19,282 nt of DNA from an uncultured bacterium (GCA_902826945.1 CADEGS010000027.1:11145-30426), one strand, 5' to 3'. Counted from the stretch's first letter, positions 6,474-15,613 are shown. The notes: generated from the sequence alone by a model not told the origin. Numbers and translations are program-made.

Positions 6474-8576
6474 ATGCCGCTCGCAGCGAGCGCGCCGGAG
6501 GGCGCCGCCGCCTCTCCCCGCCGTCCCGGGCTCGCGCTCGCGCTGGCCCTGTGCGGCGCGTGCGCGCGCGGCGGCGAGGGCGAGCGCGAGCCGCCCGACC
6601 TCGCGACCGTGCTCGCGCGCGACCGGGCCGCGGCCTGGTTCGCGGCCGGTCGCTGGGACGAGGCCGCGGACGCGCTGGCGCCCCTGGTCGCGGCCGGCGG
6701 CGCCGCGGCCGAGGACCTCGTGCGCGCGGCCGGCGTCGAGCTCGCACGCGGCGCGTGGGAGGCGGCCACGCCGCTCGCGCGGCGCGCGCTCGCGCTGCGC
6801 CCCGACGATCCGGCCGCGCACTGGTGCGCCTATCGCCTGGCCCTCGCGCGGGGGGACGGCGAGGGCGCGCTGGCGCACCTCGAGCGCGTGCACGCGCTCG
6901 CGCCCGCCGACGTCCCGGCCCAGCTCGCGCTGGCGACCGTCGCCGGCGCGCTCGGGCACGCGGCGAGCGCCGAGCGCCACTTCGCCGCGCTGCTCGGTCG
7001 CGCGCCCGCACGCGGCGCGCGCTGGCTGTGCGCGGCGCTCGCCGGGCACGCGCAGGCGCTGGAGTCGCTCGGCCGGCCAGAGGAGGCCCGGCGCGCGCGC
7101 GAGGAGCGCGAGCGCCTGCTCGAGGCCGGCATCGCGGACCCCACGCGCGAGGAGCTCGACCGCGGCAGCTTCGGGCGGGTCGAGCCGGCGCGCCCGGGGC
7201 CGGTGGCGGACGCCGCCGCGCTGGAGGCGCTGCTCGGGCCGCCGCCGGAGGGCCGGCTGGAGCCTCTCGCGCCGACGACGCTCGAGGGCGTGCGCGGCCT
7301 GGTCGGGCTGGCGCGCGCGGCGCCCGAGTCCGCGGGCGAGGCCTGCGCGGCGCTGCCCTTCGCCCCCGAGGACGTGCTCGCGTACGGCGCCGAGGGCGTG
7401 CGCCTCATGCGCCTCGTGGACGGCCAGCTGCGTTCGGTCGAGACCGTGCTCGAGCAAGGCACCAGCCTGGTCGTGCCCGTCGCGCTGCGCGCGCGGGAGG
7501 CCGGAGCGCGAGCCGACGCGGACGCGGACGCGGAGCTCCTCGCCGTGACCGACGCCGGGCTGGTGCTGCTCGAGCACACGCCGGCCGGCTGGCGGCGCGC
7601 GCGCGAGCGGCCGCTGGTCGCGGACGGGTTCCCGGTCGCGGACCTCGCGCCGCTCGACTTCGACCGCGACGGAGACCTGGACCTGCTGCTCGTCGGCGCC
7701 GAGGGTGCGCGCCTGCTGCGCAACGACCGCACGCGCGCGGGCGGCGAGCTGGTGGACGCGAGCGCCGAGGCGGGCCTGTCGGCCGCGCCCGCGCTCGCCT
7801 CGTGCGCGGTCGAGGACCTCGACGACGACGGCGACCCGGACCTCCTCCTGGCCGGCGCGGGCGGGCTCCTGTGGTTCGCGAACGCGGGGCACGGGCGCTT
7901 CACCGACGCCACGCGCGCGCTGCCTCCGGCCGCGCGCGTGAGCCCGTCGGCGCTCGTCTGGGACCTCGTTCCCGACGCGCGGCCCGACCTCCTGATCGGC
8001 GGCGAGCGCGGCGCGCTGCTCGTCGCCGCGGCGCGCGGGCGCTGGAGCGTGCGTCCTCTCGCCGGCCTCGCCGGCGTGCGCGCGCCGGCCGTGCACGACC
8101 TCTTCCACGCCGGCGTCGAGCTGTGCCTGTGGCCGGATCCCGAGCGCGGGCTGATGGCCCTCGCGCCGCTCGAGGCGCCCGCCGGCCCCCGCGCGCTGCA
8201 CGGCGTCGACGAGCTTGCCCCGGCCTCGTGCGCCCTGGCCGACCTCGACGGCGACGGCGTGCGCGACGTCGTCGAGTCCGACGGGCGCAACCTGCGCGCC
8301 CTGCTCGTGCGCGGGGCCGCGGGCGCGCTGCGCGTCTCTCTGCGCGGGGGCGCGCAGAACCCGCGCGGCGTCGGCGCGACGCTCGAGGTGCGCGCCGGGC
8401 CGCTGTACCGGCGCGTGCACGCGGGCGGGGAGCCGATCGAGATCGGGCTCGGCCGCGCGCGCCGCGTGGACGTGCTGCGCGTCACCTGGCCGGACGGGCG
8501 CGTGCAGACGGAGCTCGACCTCGCCGCGCCGGGGCGCTACGTCGTCCGTCAGCCGGGCGAGCGCTCGGGCTCCTGA
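6474..8576 (+). CDS. Secreted or lipid-anchored TPR / FG-GAP (VCBS) / ASPIC-UnbV-like protein
   Basis: 700 residues. The N-terminus is basic then hydrophobic (SPRRPGLALALALCGACARGG), like a lipoprotein signal, although the lipobox before either cysteine is imperfect. Residues about 45-230 are Ala/Leu/Glu-rich helical pairs that look like TPR repeats. After a linker come FG-GAP/VCBS-type calcium loops: DFDRDGDLD (residue 395), DLDDDGDPD (448) and DLDGDGVRD (590). The end (GVGATLEVRAG ... RVDVLRVTWPDGRVQTEL) matches the ASPIC/UnbV pattern. Members are extracellular, probably beta-propeller-based binding proteins common in Planctomycetota, Acidobacteriota and Myxococcota; the ligand is not known. 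A (GAC GCG)-type microrepeat encodes ADADADAE near residue 347. The 3' end overlaps the EamA gene on the other strand by 28 nt. The ATG at 6474 is chosen because it directly precedes the signal-like region; no strong ribosome-binding site supports it. Confidence 0.8.
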   Translation: MPLAASAPEGAAASPRRPGLALALALCGACARGGEGEREPPDLATVLARDRAAAWFAAGRWDEAADALAPLVAAGGAAAEDLVRAAGVELARGAWEAATPLARRALALRPDDPAAHWCAYRLALARGDGEGALAHLERVHALAPADVPAQLALATVAGALGHAASAERHFAALLGRAPARGARWLCAALAGHAQALESLGRPEEARRAREERERLLEAGIADPTREELDRGSFGRVEPARPGPVADAAALEALLGPPPEGRLEPLAPTTLEGVRGLVGLARAAPESAGEACAALPFAPEDVLAYGAEGVRLMRLVDGQLRSVETVLEQGTSLVVPVALRAREAGARADADADAELLAVTDAGLVLLEHTPAGWRRARERPLVADGFPVADLAPLDFDRDGDLDLLLVGAEGARLLRNDRTRAGGELVDASAEAGLSAAPALASCAVEDLDDDGDPDLLLAGAGGLLWFANAGHGRFTDATRALPPAARVSPSALVWDLVPDARPDLLIGGERGALLVAAARGRWSVRPLAGLAGVRAPAVHDLFHAGVELCLWPDPERGLMALAPLEAPAGPRALHGVDELAPASCALADLDGDGVRDVVESDGRNLRALLVRGAAGALRVSLRGGAQNPRGVGATLEVRAGPLYRRVHAGGEPIEIGLGRARRVDVLRVTWPDGRVQTELDLAAPGRYVVRQPGERSGS

Positions 8577-9613
8577 GCCGCGGCGGCGACGCCCGGCGCG
8601 GCTCCGCGGCGCAGGGAGGGCGTGCGCGTCACGAGCCGGATCCCGGCGAAGAGGAGCGCTCCGGCCGCCAGCGCGGCCGGCCCCGGTCGCTCGCGGAAGG
8701 CGACCCAGCCGCCCAGCCCCGCGACGAGCGGCTGCAGCGTGATGAAGACGGCCGTGGTCGAGGCCGACACGCGCGCCAGCGCGTACGTGTTCACGAGGTA
8801 CGCGAGCACGGTCGCCCCGACGAGCAGGTAGGCGAGCGCGCCCCAGGTGGCCGCCGGGACGCGCGGCACGAGCGGCTGCCCGTGCGCGACCAGCGGCACG
8901 GCCGCGGCCGAGAGCAGGAACACCCACGCGATCACCGTCGTGGGCGCGTAGCGCGCGAGCAGCGGCCGGGCCATCACCAGGTACGCGGCGTAGCTCAGGC
9001 AGTTCAGCACGATCAGCGCGTTGCCGAGCGCGCGCTGCGGCGCCGCCGCGCGCGGCGCCTCGCCCGCGAGCGCGAGCAGCACGGCGCCGCCGAGCGCCAG
9101 GGCGATGCCGAGCGCGCGCCCCCACAGGAAGCGCTCCTGGCGCGCGAGCACCGCCAGGGCGTAGGTGAAGACCGGGATCAGCACCATCAGGAGCGCCGCG
9201 TCCACCACGCTCGTGCGCACCACGCCCTCGATCGCGAGCAGCTGGTTGCACACGATGCCGCACAGCGCGCAGGCGAAGAGGCGCGGCAGGTCGGCCGCGC
9301 GCGGCCACGCGCGGCGGCCCTCGCGCGCGAAGGCCAGCGCGCCCAGCACCGGGGCGGCGAACGCGATGCGCCAGGACACCATCGCGCGCGGCGTGAACCC
9401 GTGACCGCCGTCGCCGGCCAGCTTGACGAAGACCGCGAACAGGCCGAACAGGACCTGCACGCCGACCAGGGCGATCGTGCCCTGGCGGCGGCGCAGGCGC
9501 TCCGCGGGGGAGAGGGAGTCGTGCACGCGCGGCGCGTCGGCTCCCGGGGGCGCGCCGCCGGAGGGACGTCCGCCCGTCCGCGCGCCGCCGCTCGCGCCTT
9601 CGCGACCGAGCAT
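8549..9613 (-). CDS. EamA / DMT-superfamily inner-membrane transporter
   Basis: 354 residues with about ten hydrophobic helices arranged as two EamA repeats. The first starts around GTIALVGVQVLFGLFAVFVK and contains the conserved-looking TSVVDAALLMVLIPVFTYAL. The second starts around ALGNALIVLNCLSYAAYLVM and ends with the typical STTAVFITLQPLVAGLGGWVAF and RERPG. Proteins of this superfamily export metabolites such as amino acids or nucleotide-sugars; the substrate cannot be read from the sequence. The first ~45 residues are hydrophilic, Gly/Pro/Arg-rich and unusual for the family, so translation may start at the in-frame GTG at nt 9526 (residue 30). It is transcribed divergently from the Nudix gene. 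The last 28 nt overlap the convergent UnbV-type gene. Confidence 0.88.
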   Translation of the reverse strand: MLGREGASGGARTGGRPSGGAPPGADAPRVHDSLSPAERLRRRQGTIALVGVQVLFGLFAVFVKLAGDGGHGFTPRAMVSWRIAFAAPVLGALAFAREGRRAWPRAADLPRLFACALCGIVCNQLLAIEGVVRTSVVDAALLMVLIPVFTYALAVLARQERFLWGRALGIALALGGAVLLALAGEAPRAAAPQRALGNALIVLNCLSYAAYLVMARPLLARYAPTTVIAWVFLLSAAAVPLVAHGQPLVPRVPAATWGALAYLLVGATVLAYLVNTYALARVSASTTAVFITLQPLVAGLGGWVAFRERPGPAALAAGALLFAGIRLVTRTPSLRRGAAPGVAAAAQEPERSPG

Positions 9614-9690
9614 CCTACCCGGCCGGGCGCGGGTTCCGCCGGCGGCGCTCGGGATGCGGCGATTGCGCCGCGGGGCGGCGCGAGACGCGG

Positions 9691-9706
9691 GCTAGACTCC
9701 CCCGCC
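9691..9706 (+). promoter_or_regulatory. Promoter -10 word immediately before the Nudix start codon (leaderless type)
   Basis: TAGACT (9693-9698), a TAnnnT hexamer, ends 8 nt before the ATG. That is the distance expected between a -10 box and the transcription start, so the mRNA would begin at or within 1-2 nt of the ATG. The surrounding 14-mer GCTAGACTCCCCCG recurs exactly before the oxidoreductase gene at 16035. No Shine-Dalgarno sequence is present. No clear -35 is seen. Confidence 0.5.
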
Positions 9707-10276
9707 ATGGCGGACGCGCCGGAGCTCCCCCGTCCCTGGCCGCTCGTCGCGAGCGAGCCCGGGCCCGACCTGATGGTCGCGCGCGCGCGCTATGACGTGC
9801 TCGAGAACCCGCGCACGCGCCAGCGCCTGCGGCGGCTCGTGCTCGACACCGCCGACTGGGTCAACGTCGTCGCGCTGACGCCGGAGCGCGAGCTCGTGTG
9901 CGTGCGCCAGTTCCGCTTCGGCACCTCCTCGGTCACGACCGAGATCCCCGGCGGCGTGGTCGATCCGGGCGAGGCGCCGCTGGAGGCGGCGCGCCGGGAG
10001 CTGCGCGAGGAGACGGGACACACCGCGGAGCGCTGGACCGCGCTCGGCACGGTCGAGCCCAACCCGGCCTTCCACAACAACCTCTGCCACCACTTCCTGG
10101 CGCAGGACGCGCGCGCCACGCACCCGCTCGCGCTCGATCCCGGCGAGGACATCGTCGTCGTGCACCTGCCGCTCGACGAGGTCGCGCGGCGCCTGGCCAG
10201 CGGCGCCATCCGCCACAGCCTGGTCGTGAGCGCGCTGTGCCGCGTCCTGGACCTGCGCGTCGGGATCTCCCTCTGA
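9707..10276 (+). CDS. Nudix hydrolase, ADP-ribose pyrophosphatase-like
   Basis: 189 residues. The Nudix box Gx5Ex7REUxEExGU is seen complete at residues 83-105: Gly83, Glu89, Arg97-Glu98-Leu99, Glu101-Glu102 and Gly104, with His in place of the usual final aliphatic residue. The Glu pair binds the divalent metal. The upstream DWVNVVALTPERELVCVRQFRFG strand, followed by TEIPGGVVDPGE, is typical of the ADP-ribose/ADP-sugar pyrophosphatase branch (NudF-like). The likely reaction is cleavage of a nucleoside diphosphate sugar to NMP and a sugar phosphate in the cytosol, but Nudix substrate specificity cannot be read from the box. The start is the ATG just after the promoter-like word; there is no ribosome-binding site, consistent with leaderless translation. 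It is separated by 100 nt from the DUF885 gene on the same strand. Confidence 0.87.
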   Translation: MADAPELPRPWPLVASEPGPDLMVARARYDVLENPRTRQRLRRLVLDTADWVNVVALTPERELVCVRQFRFGTSSVTTEIPGGVVDPGEAPLEAARRELREETGHTAERWTALGTVEPNPAFHNNLCHHFLAQDARATHPLALDPGEDIVVVHLPLDEVARRLASGAIRHSLVVSALCRVLDLRVGISL

Positions 10277-10312
10277 TCCCCTTGCGCGCGCCCGCGCGGC
10301 TTCGCGAGATGG

Positions 10313-10331
10313 GGGCGCCCGGGCCGCGCCC
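10313..10331 (+). terminator. Possible hairpin after the Nudix gene
   Basis: GGGCGC (10313-10318) and GCGCCC (10326-10331) form a 6-bp stem with a 7-nt loop, 37 nt after the Nudix stop. There is no T-tract. In DNA this GC-rich such stems arise easily by chance, so this is a weak call. Confidence 0.2.
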
Positions 10332-10338
10332 GGCGCAC

Positions 10339-10344
10339 TAGAAT
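10339..10344 (+). promoter_or_regulatory. Candidate -10 hexamer TAGAAT before the DUF885 gene
   Basis: CTAGAATCC fits the same TAnnnT core as the words at 9693 and 16022, but here it lies 32 nt before the first ATG, giving a leader of about 25 nt. No -35 box is evident. Confidence 0.35.
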
Positions 10345-10376
10345 CCGGCCCTCCGCGAGACCGCACCCTGGAACCC

Positions 10377-12398
10377 ATGCGACCGCACGCCATGCCTCGC
10401 CCCGCGCTCCTGCTCGCCCGCACGGCCGCCTGCGCCGTGCTCGTCGCGCCCGCCTGCCGCACCGTCCTGCCGCCCGAGCCGGAGGCGTTCGAGACCTGGA
10501 CCGACGCCGGCGCGGGCGTGGAGGACACGGAGCTCGCGCGCCTGTGCGCGGATTACTGGGACGAGCACCTGGCCGCCGCCCCCATCGCGGCCACCTACCT
10601 CGGCGACCTGCGCAACAGCGACCAGGTCGACCTGAACGACCCGCGCTCGCTGGAGCTGCGGCGCGCGGCGCTCGAGCAGCTCGAGCGCCGCCGCCTGCGC
10701 CTCGCGCCGGGCGCGCTGAGCGAGGGCGACCGCATCACCTGGGAGCTGCTCGGCGAGGAGCTCGAGAAGGAGATCGGCTCGATCGACCTCGACTTCGCCT
10801 CGTTCACCGTCGATCCCGTCGAGGGACCGCACGTGCGCTTCCTGAACCTGGCCCAGGTCCAGCCGACGCGCACGCCGCGCGAGCGCGAGCGGCTGGTCGC
10901 GCGCTGGCAGCGCTTCGGCGACGCGATCCGCCAGACGCAGCGCAACCTCGCGCGGGGCAAGCGCGCCGGGCTGCTGCCGACGCACACGGCGGTGCAGAAG
11001 ACGATCGAGCAGGTCGAGGCCATCCTCGACACGCCGCCGATGGACTCGCCGCTGGTGCAGGCGGTGACCGGCGGCGGCCGCTGGGTGGACCTGCCGCCCG
11101 GCGCCTCCGTGGCCGAGGTCGCGCACGCGGAGCTCGGCGACGCGCGCCGCGCGCGCGAGCTGCGCCTGGCGAACCTGCACCTGCAGGAGGGCGCGCGGCT
11201 CTCGGTCGGCACGCGCGTGCTCGTGCCGGCGGGCGACGACTCGCTCACGCCCGAGGAGCGCGGCAAGGTGCTCTACGGCGCGCTCACGGCGGTCGAGCAG
11301 AGCTTCTACCCGGCGCTCGCGAGCTACCGCGACTTCCTGCGCGACGAGCTGGCGGCGGTCGCGCGCACGGACGAGGAGGTCGGCCTCTCCAGCCTGCCCG
11401 GCGGCGCCGAGCTCTACCGCAGGCGCATCCACGCCGAGACGTCGCTGCCGCTCGAGGAGTGCGATCCGAAGGCCATCCACGACTACGGCCTGGCCGAGGT
11501 GGCGCGCATCCGCGGCGAGATCGGCGCGCTGGGCCAGAAGCTCTTCGGGACCTCCGACGTGCGCGAGATCCAGCGCCGTTTGCGCCACGACCCGGGCATG
11601 CACTTCACGACCCGCGAGGAGGTGCTGGCCAAGGCCCGCGAGGCGCTGCTGCGCGCCCAGCGGCGCGTGCCGCAGTTCTTCGGCATCGTGCCGCGCGCGC
11701 CCTGCCAGGTCGTGCGCATCGCCGAGCACGAGGAGCGCGACTCGACCATCGCCTACTACCGCGAGCCGGCCGCCGACGGCAGCCTGCCCGGCCGCTACTT
11801 CGTGAACACGTACGCGCCCGAGACGCGCCCGCGCTACGAGGCCGAGGTGCTGGCCTTCCACGAGGCCGTGCCCGGCCACCACCTGCAGATCGCGATCGCG
11901 CAGGAGCTCGCCGGCCTGCCGCGCTTCCGCCGCCACCTCGGCTCGACCGCGTTCGTCGAGGGCTGGGCGCTCTACTCCGAGCGCCTGTGCGAGGAGATGG
12001 GCCTGTACTCCTCCGATCTCGACCGGCTGGGGATGCTCTCGTTCGACGCCTGGCGCGCCTGCCGCCTGGTGCTGGACACCGGTCTGCACGCCTTCGGCTG
12101 GAGCCGCGACCAGGCGATCGACTACCTCTACGAGAACTCGCTCCTGGCGCGCAACAACGTCGAGAACGAGGTCGACCGCTACATCGCGTGGCCCGGCCAG
12201 GCGCTGGCGTACAAGATCGGCCAGCGCGAGATCCTGGACCTCTTGCAGGAGGCGCGCGCGCAGCTCGGGGCGAGCTTCTCCTGGGCGGAGTTCCACGACC
12301 GCGTGCTCGAGAACGGCGCCGTCTCCCTGCCCGTCCTGCGCGGCGTGATCCGCCGCTGGCTCGGCCTGCCGCTGTCCGAAACCGGCGGGCTGAGCTAG
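10377..12398 (+). CDS. DUF885 family metallohydrolase with LysM-like insertion
   Basis: 673 residues. It starts with a signal-like segment ([17 protein letters not shown]), possibly a lipoprotein signal, so it is likely exported. The DUF885 hallmark [11 protein letters not shown] (His495, Glu496, His501, His502) forms a zinc-peptidase-like site, and VEGWALYSE about 40 residues later supplies the expected further glutamate. Members are thought to be metallopeptidases or carboxypeptidases, but few have been tested. Between the segment SPLVQAV and [10 protein letters not shown], residues ~235-285 ([20 protein letters not shown] ... [12 protein letters not shown]) read like a LysM domain (beta strand, two helices, GxxLxIP-type end). 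I do not expect this in the family. In-frame ATGs at 10377 and 10392 are both possible; the second puts the signal sequence nearer the N-terminus. It stands alone between the Nudix and sigma factor genes. Confidence 0.83.
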   Translation: MRPHAMPRPALLLARTAACAVLVAPACRTVLPPEPEAFETWTDAGAGVEDTELARLCADYWDEHLAAAPIAATYLGDLRNSDQVDLNDPRSLELRRAALEQLERRRLRLAPGALSEGDRITWELLGEELEKEIGSIDLDFASFTVDPVEGPHVRFLNLAQVQPTRTPRERERLVARWQRFGDAIRQTQRNLARGKRAGLLPTHTAVQKTIEQVEAILDTPPMDSPLVQAVTGGGRWVDLPPGASVAEVAHAELGDARRARELRLANLHLQEGARLSVGTRVLVPAGDDSLTPEERGKVLYGALTAVEQSFYPALASYRDFLRDELAAVARTDEEVGLSSLPGGAELYRRRIHAETSLPLEECDPKAIHDYGLAEVARIRGEIGALGQKLFGTSDVREIQRRLRHDPGMHFTTREEVLAKAREALLRAQRRVPQFFGIVPRAPCQVVRIAEHEERDSTIAYYREPAADGSLPGRYFVNTYAPETRPRYEAEVLAFHEAVPGHHLQIAIAQELAGLPRFRRHLGSTAFVEGWALYSERLCEEMGLYSSDLDRLGMLSFDAWRACRLVLDTGLHAFGWSRDQAIDYLYENSLLARNNVENEVDRYIAWPGQALAYKIGQREILDLLQEARAQLGASFSWAEFHDRVLENGAVSLPVLRGVIRRWLGLPLSETGGLS

Positions 12399-12407
12399 CC
12401 TGAGGGC

Positions 12408-12477
12408 GCGGCGGCAGCCCCGGCGCCGCCGCTCCTCCACCCGGGAGGACCGGGGGCCTCGTCTCGCGGCGCCCCCG
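12408..12477 (+). terminator. Two consecutive hairpins between DUF885 and sigma factor genes
   Basis: GCGGCGGC (12408-12415) pairs perfectly with GCCGCCGC (12425-12432), an 8-bp stem starting 10 nt after the DUF885 stop. CGGGGGC (12451-12457) pairs with GCCCCCG (12471-12477). Neither is followed by a T-run, so intrinsic termination is uncertain; they could also be leader structures upstream of the sigma factor gene. High GC raises the chance of coincidence. Confidence 0.3.
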
Positions 12478-12504
12478 CGGCTCACCCCGCCGGAATCGCT
12501 CGCA

Positions 12505-13104
12505 TTGACCACGACCGCGCTCGAACCGAAGACGCTGACGCTCCTCGACCAGGCCCGAGACGGCGACACACGGGCCTGGAAGACGATCCACGAGCGCTAC
12601 CTCGGCTCGCTGGCCTACGTCGCCCGGATGTTCCTCGCCGGCTCGCCGCAGCGGCAGTTCAGCGTCGACGACATCCTGCAGGAGTGCTTCCTGAAGGCGT
12701 GGAGCCGGATCGGGAGCTTCGAGTACCGCGGCGAGGGCAGCTTCCTCGCCTGGCTCGTGCGCATCGTCCACAGCGAGGTCCGCAACCGCCAGCGCGCCCC
12801 GCGGAACGCCGAGCGCGGCCTGGACACGGGCCTCCTCGAAGGACGCGGAGAGGACGACGGCGCCGCGCCGAGCCCGTCGGAGGCCGCCATCCTCTCCGAG
12901 GAGCGCCAGCGCCTGCGCGACGCGTTCGCGAGCCTCTCGCGGCGCGACCAGCTCATCGTCGCGCTGCGCTTCGGACAGGAGATGACCTGGACGGAGATCG
13001 CCGAGGCGCTGGGGATGTCGCGCGGCGCGGCGGCGCAGCGCTTCCTGCGCGCGCTCGAGAAGATCAGCAAGACCACGAGGGGCGACGGCCACCACGCCGG
13101 ATAG
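12505..13104 (+). CDS. ECF-type RNA polymerase sigma factor paired with a Ser/Thr kinase
   Basis: 199 residues from a TTG start. The sigma-2 region spans about residues 12-92 (DQARDGDTRAWKTIHERYLG ... DDILQECFLKAW ... FLAWLVRIVHSEVRNRQR) and contacts the -10 element and core polymerase. The sigma-4 region is about residues 132-188 (LRDAFASLSRRDQLIVALRF ... TWTEIAEALGMSRGAAAQRF) with the helix-turn-helix that reads the -35. No ATG or GTG lies upstream in frame that would preserve sigma-2, so TTG is preferred although no good ribosome-binding site is seen. The kinase gene starts 22 nt downstream. Sigma factors next to kinases form recognised ECF groups, especially in Planctomycetota, in which phosphorylation rather than a classical anti-sigma factor is thought to control activity. 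No anti-sigma gene is present here. Confidence 0.92.
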   Translation: MTTTALEPKTLTLLDQARDGDTRAWKTIHERYLGSLAYVARMFLAGSPQRQFSVDDILQECFLKAWSRIGSFEYRGEGSFLAWLVRIVHSEVRNRQRAPRNAERGLDTGLLEGRGEDDGAAPSPSEAAILSEERQRLRDAFASLSRRDQLIVALRFGQEMTWTEIAEALGMSRGAAAQRFLRALEKISKTTRGDGHHAG

Positions 13105-13126
13105 CGCGGGTCGGGCGAGGGGGCGA

Positions 13127-15577
13127 GTGGCGCGAGACCCGGAGCTCGATGTGGGCGAGGCGTTCGACACCGGCTCCGAGCGCGTGCGCCGGCTGTGCGC
13201 CGAGTACATCGCCGCCCGCGAGCGAGGGCAGGTGTCGCCCGAGCCCTTCCTCGAGCGCGCGGGCGACGAGCGGCCGGCGCTCGCCGCGATGCTCGCCACG
13301 CTGGCGGACCTGACGCCGTGCGACCCGATCGCCCTGGGCCGCTTCCGGCTGCTGGGCAAGATCGACGGGGGCGGCCAGAGCAGCGTCTTCCTGGCGCACG
13401 ATCCCGACCTGCGCCGGCAGGTCGCGGTGAAGCTCTTGCGCGACACGCACTTCGACCGCGTCGAGCGCGAGTGGGTGCTGAACGAGGCGCGCTCGGTGGC
13501 GAGGCTCGAGCACCCCGGCCTGGTGCGCGTGCTCGACGTCGGGCACGACGGGGGGCGGGCGTTCCTGGTCATGGAGCACCTGGCCGGGCCGTCGCTGCGG
13601 AAGGTCCTGCGCGGGCTGCGCGGCGAGGGCGCGCCGGAGGAGCGCGCGCGAGAGGTGCTCGCGCGGCTCGACCCGGTCGCGGGCCGGCTCGAGCTCCTGA
13701 TCGGCCTGGCCGAGGCGCTGGCCCACTGCCACGAGCGCGGCGTGCTGCACCGCGACGTGAAGCCGGAGAACATCCTCTTCGACCAGGAGGGGAACGCGCG
13801 CTTCATCGACTTCGGCCTGGCGCACACCGGCGTCGAGGGGCAGGAGCAGCTCCTGATCACGCAGCGGCTGATCGGGACGCCGGGCTACATCGCCCCCGAG
13901 CAGATCGACCACGAGCGCACCGGCTCGGACCCGCGCAGCGACCAGTTCGCGTTCGGCGTCCTGTGCTACGAGGTGCTGACGCTCGAGCGCCCCTTCCAGG
14001 GCGAGACCGCGACGCAGGTCAACCAGCGCGTGGTCACGACCGTCCCGCGCCGGCCGCGCAGCCTGAACCCCGCGCTGCCCGCGAGCCTGGAGCGCGTCGT
14101 GCTGCACGCGCTGGAGAAAGACCCGGGGCAGCGCTATCCCACGCTCGCCGCGATGGCCGCCGACCTGCGCGCGGTGCGCGACCTGCGACCGGTGTCGGTG
14201 GAGGCGCCGGGCCCGGCGCAGCGCGCGCGCCTGTGGGTGCGGAGGAACCGGAAGGCGCTGGCGATCGGCGCGGCCGTCGGCGCGCTCCTGCTCGGCAGCT
14301 GGATCGGAGCCCGCCTGGAGGAGGAGACGCGGGCGCGTCGCCTCTTGCGCGGCGAGCTGGATCTCCTGCGCGTGGACGCAAAGGATCCTCGGGGGCTGAC
14401 GGAGGGCGTGAACGAGTCGGAGAGGCTCCTCGCGCGCGCGGCCGATCTCCAGCGTTCGTGGACCGCCTTCCTCTTCTCGGACATCTGTGGCCTCGTCCGC
14501 GGCAAGCAGGAGGCGCTCGCGGCGCATTGCGCAGACGCCTACCGCGAGTCTCGCCGGGAGTCCGAGACGCTGGGGACACGCTTCCAGAGCGACGATTGGA
14601 GCGGACTGGCCCTTCTCCTCCGTCCCATCGCGCCGCGCGTGTGGGAGCAGATGGATCACCGGCGGCTCCTGTTGCCTGCCGGAGTGCGCCCCGACGAGGT
14701 GCAGCTTCTCGAGCAAGTCCTGCACGACCGCACGGAGGACGGCGGGGTCACCCACACATGCTTCTCCGGCTATCGCGAGTATCGAGAGATCCCCTTCGTG
14801 GAGCGTCCGGGGGCGGGCGTCTACAGGGTCCGGCTCTCCGGCCCGGATGGACGCCTGCTCGCGGAAGCCGACTTCCGGGTCGCGGATGCCGACCTCTACC
14901 CGATCACGCTCGAGCTTCGTCCTCCCGACGAGGACTTGCTCGGCAGCTCCCATCCGCTCCCGAGCTCGTGGGTGTCGTTGCAAGACTACCTGCTCGACCC
15001 GCCCCCCTCGACTGCCCCGCCCCCTGCGACGGCTCCGCCTCCCTCTCCCCGCCCTCCGATCACGCTGCGAGTCGAGGTCCCGGCATTTCATCTCTCGGAG
15101 CTCGTGACGAGGAGCGAGGCCGCCCGCTTCGCTCGGGAGAGCGGCATCCTCCTGCACGATCCCCCGGACGGCGTGATCTACCAGCAGACCCCGATGCTGG
15201 AACGAGGCCCGGATGCTCCGGCCTGGCTGCCGTTCGAGGAGGCGGAAGCGTACGCGCGATGGCGTGGCGGTCGACTCCCGACGGCCTGCGAGCTCCTCGC
15301 GGCAAACGCCGCCGGCCGCGTTCCCGTTCGCGGCAAGGACCGGAGAGGCCATGGAGAGTGGGTCTCCGACCTCGCCTTCGACGCCGCGCCGGAGCAGGCG
15401 AGCCTCTTCAAGTACGACCCGGCGGTCCGCTACCTGGGAGGCGAAGACGCGATGGGCTTGATGAGCGTACTGAACGGAGTGCCCGTGACGAGCGGGGCGC
15501 CTCGTGAGCGTCTCGGCGAGGGGGAGGATTCGCGCTGGATCGGTACGTGCTTCCGTGTCGCGTTCAGCGATCCCTGA
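13127..15577 (+). CDS. Transmembrane Ser/Thr protein kinase with FGE/SUMF1-like C-terminal domain
   Basis: 816 residues from a GTG preceded by a G-rich GAGGGGG site. Kinase domain at about residues 72-345: GGGQSSVFLA loop, VAVKLL (Lys102), HRDVKPEN (Asp210), IDFGLA (Asp228) and GTPGYIAPEQ, all intact, so it should be active. One membrane helix at about 377-398 (KALAIGAAVGALLLGSWIG). The rest should be extracytoplasmic: a helical stretch, a beta-rich part, a Pro/Ala-rich linker (~625-645), then residues ~655-816 resembling the formylglycine-generating-enzyme/SUMF1 fold (ELVTRSEAARFARESG, PFEEAEAYARWRGGRLPT, GEWVSDL, GTCFRVAF). The FGE cysteine pair needed for catalysis is not apparent, so this is probably a ligand-sensing domain. 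Base composition becomes noticeably less GC-rich from about nt 14380 to the end. Its neighbours suggest it controls the ECF sigma factor. Confidence 0.9.
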   Translation: MARDPELDVGEAFDTGSERVRRLCAEYIAARERGQVSPEPFLERAGDERPALAAMLATLADLTPCDPIALGRFRLLGKIDGGGQSSVFLAHDPDLRRQVAVKLLRDTHFDRVEREWVLNEARSVARLEHPGLVRVLDVGHDGGRAFLVMEHLAGPSLRKVLRGLRGEGAPEERAREVLARLDPVAGRLELLIGLAEALAHCHERGVLHRDVKPENILFDQEGNARFIDFGLAHTGVEGQEQLLITQRLIGTPGYIAPEQIDHERTGSDPRSDQFAFGVLCYEVLTLERPFQGETATQVNQRVVTTVPRRPRSLNPALPASLERVVLHALEKDPGQRYPTLAAMAADLRAVRDLRPVSVEAPGPAQRARLWVRRNRKALAIGAAVGALLLGSWIGARLEEETRARRLLRGELDLLRVDAKDPRGLTEGVNESERLLARAADLQRSWTAFLFSDICGLVRGKQEALAAHCADAYRESRRESETLGTRFQSDDWSGLALLLRPIAPRVWEQMDHRRLLLPAGVRPDEVQLLEQVLHDRTEDGGVTHTCFSGYREYREIPFVERPGAGVYRVRLSGPDGRLLAEADFRVADADLYPITLELRPPDEDLLGSSHPLPSSWVSLQDYLLDPPPSTAPPPATAPPPSPRPPITLRVEVPAFHLSELVTRSEAARFARESGILLHDPPDGVIYQQTPMLERGPDAPAWLPFEEAEAYARWRGGRLPTACELLAANAAGRVPVRGKDRRGHGEWVSDLAFDAAPEQASLFKYDPAVRYLGGEDAMGLMSVLNGVPVTSGAPRERLGEGEDSRWIGTCFRVAFSDP

Positions 15578-15613
15578 GGAACACCAGATCGTCTCGCATT
15601 CAGGCCTATCGAC

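Noticed and set aside
5526..9308. A minus-strand open frame of about 1260 codons running from the SDR gene back through the UnbV-type gene.
   Set aside because: Only the distal ~272 codons are the SDR. The remainder is antisense to the FG-GAP protein and of low complexity.
15098..15577. The FGE-like end of the kinase as a maturation enzyme for the two sulfatase-like proteins.
   Set aside because: I see no catalytic cysteine pair in this domain, and both sulfatase-like proteins lack the Cys/Ser that would be modified.
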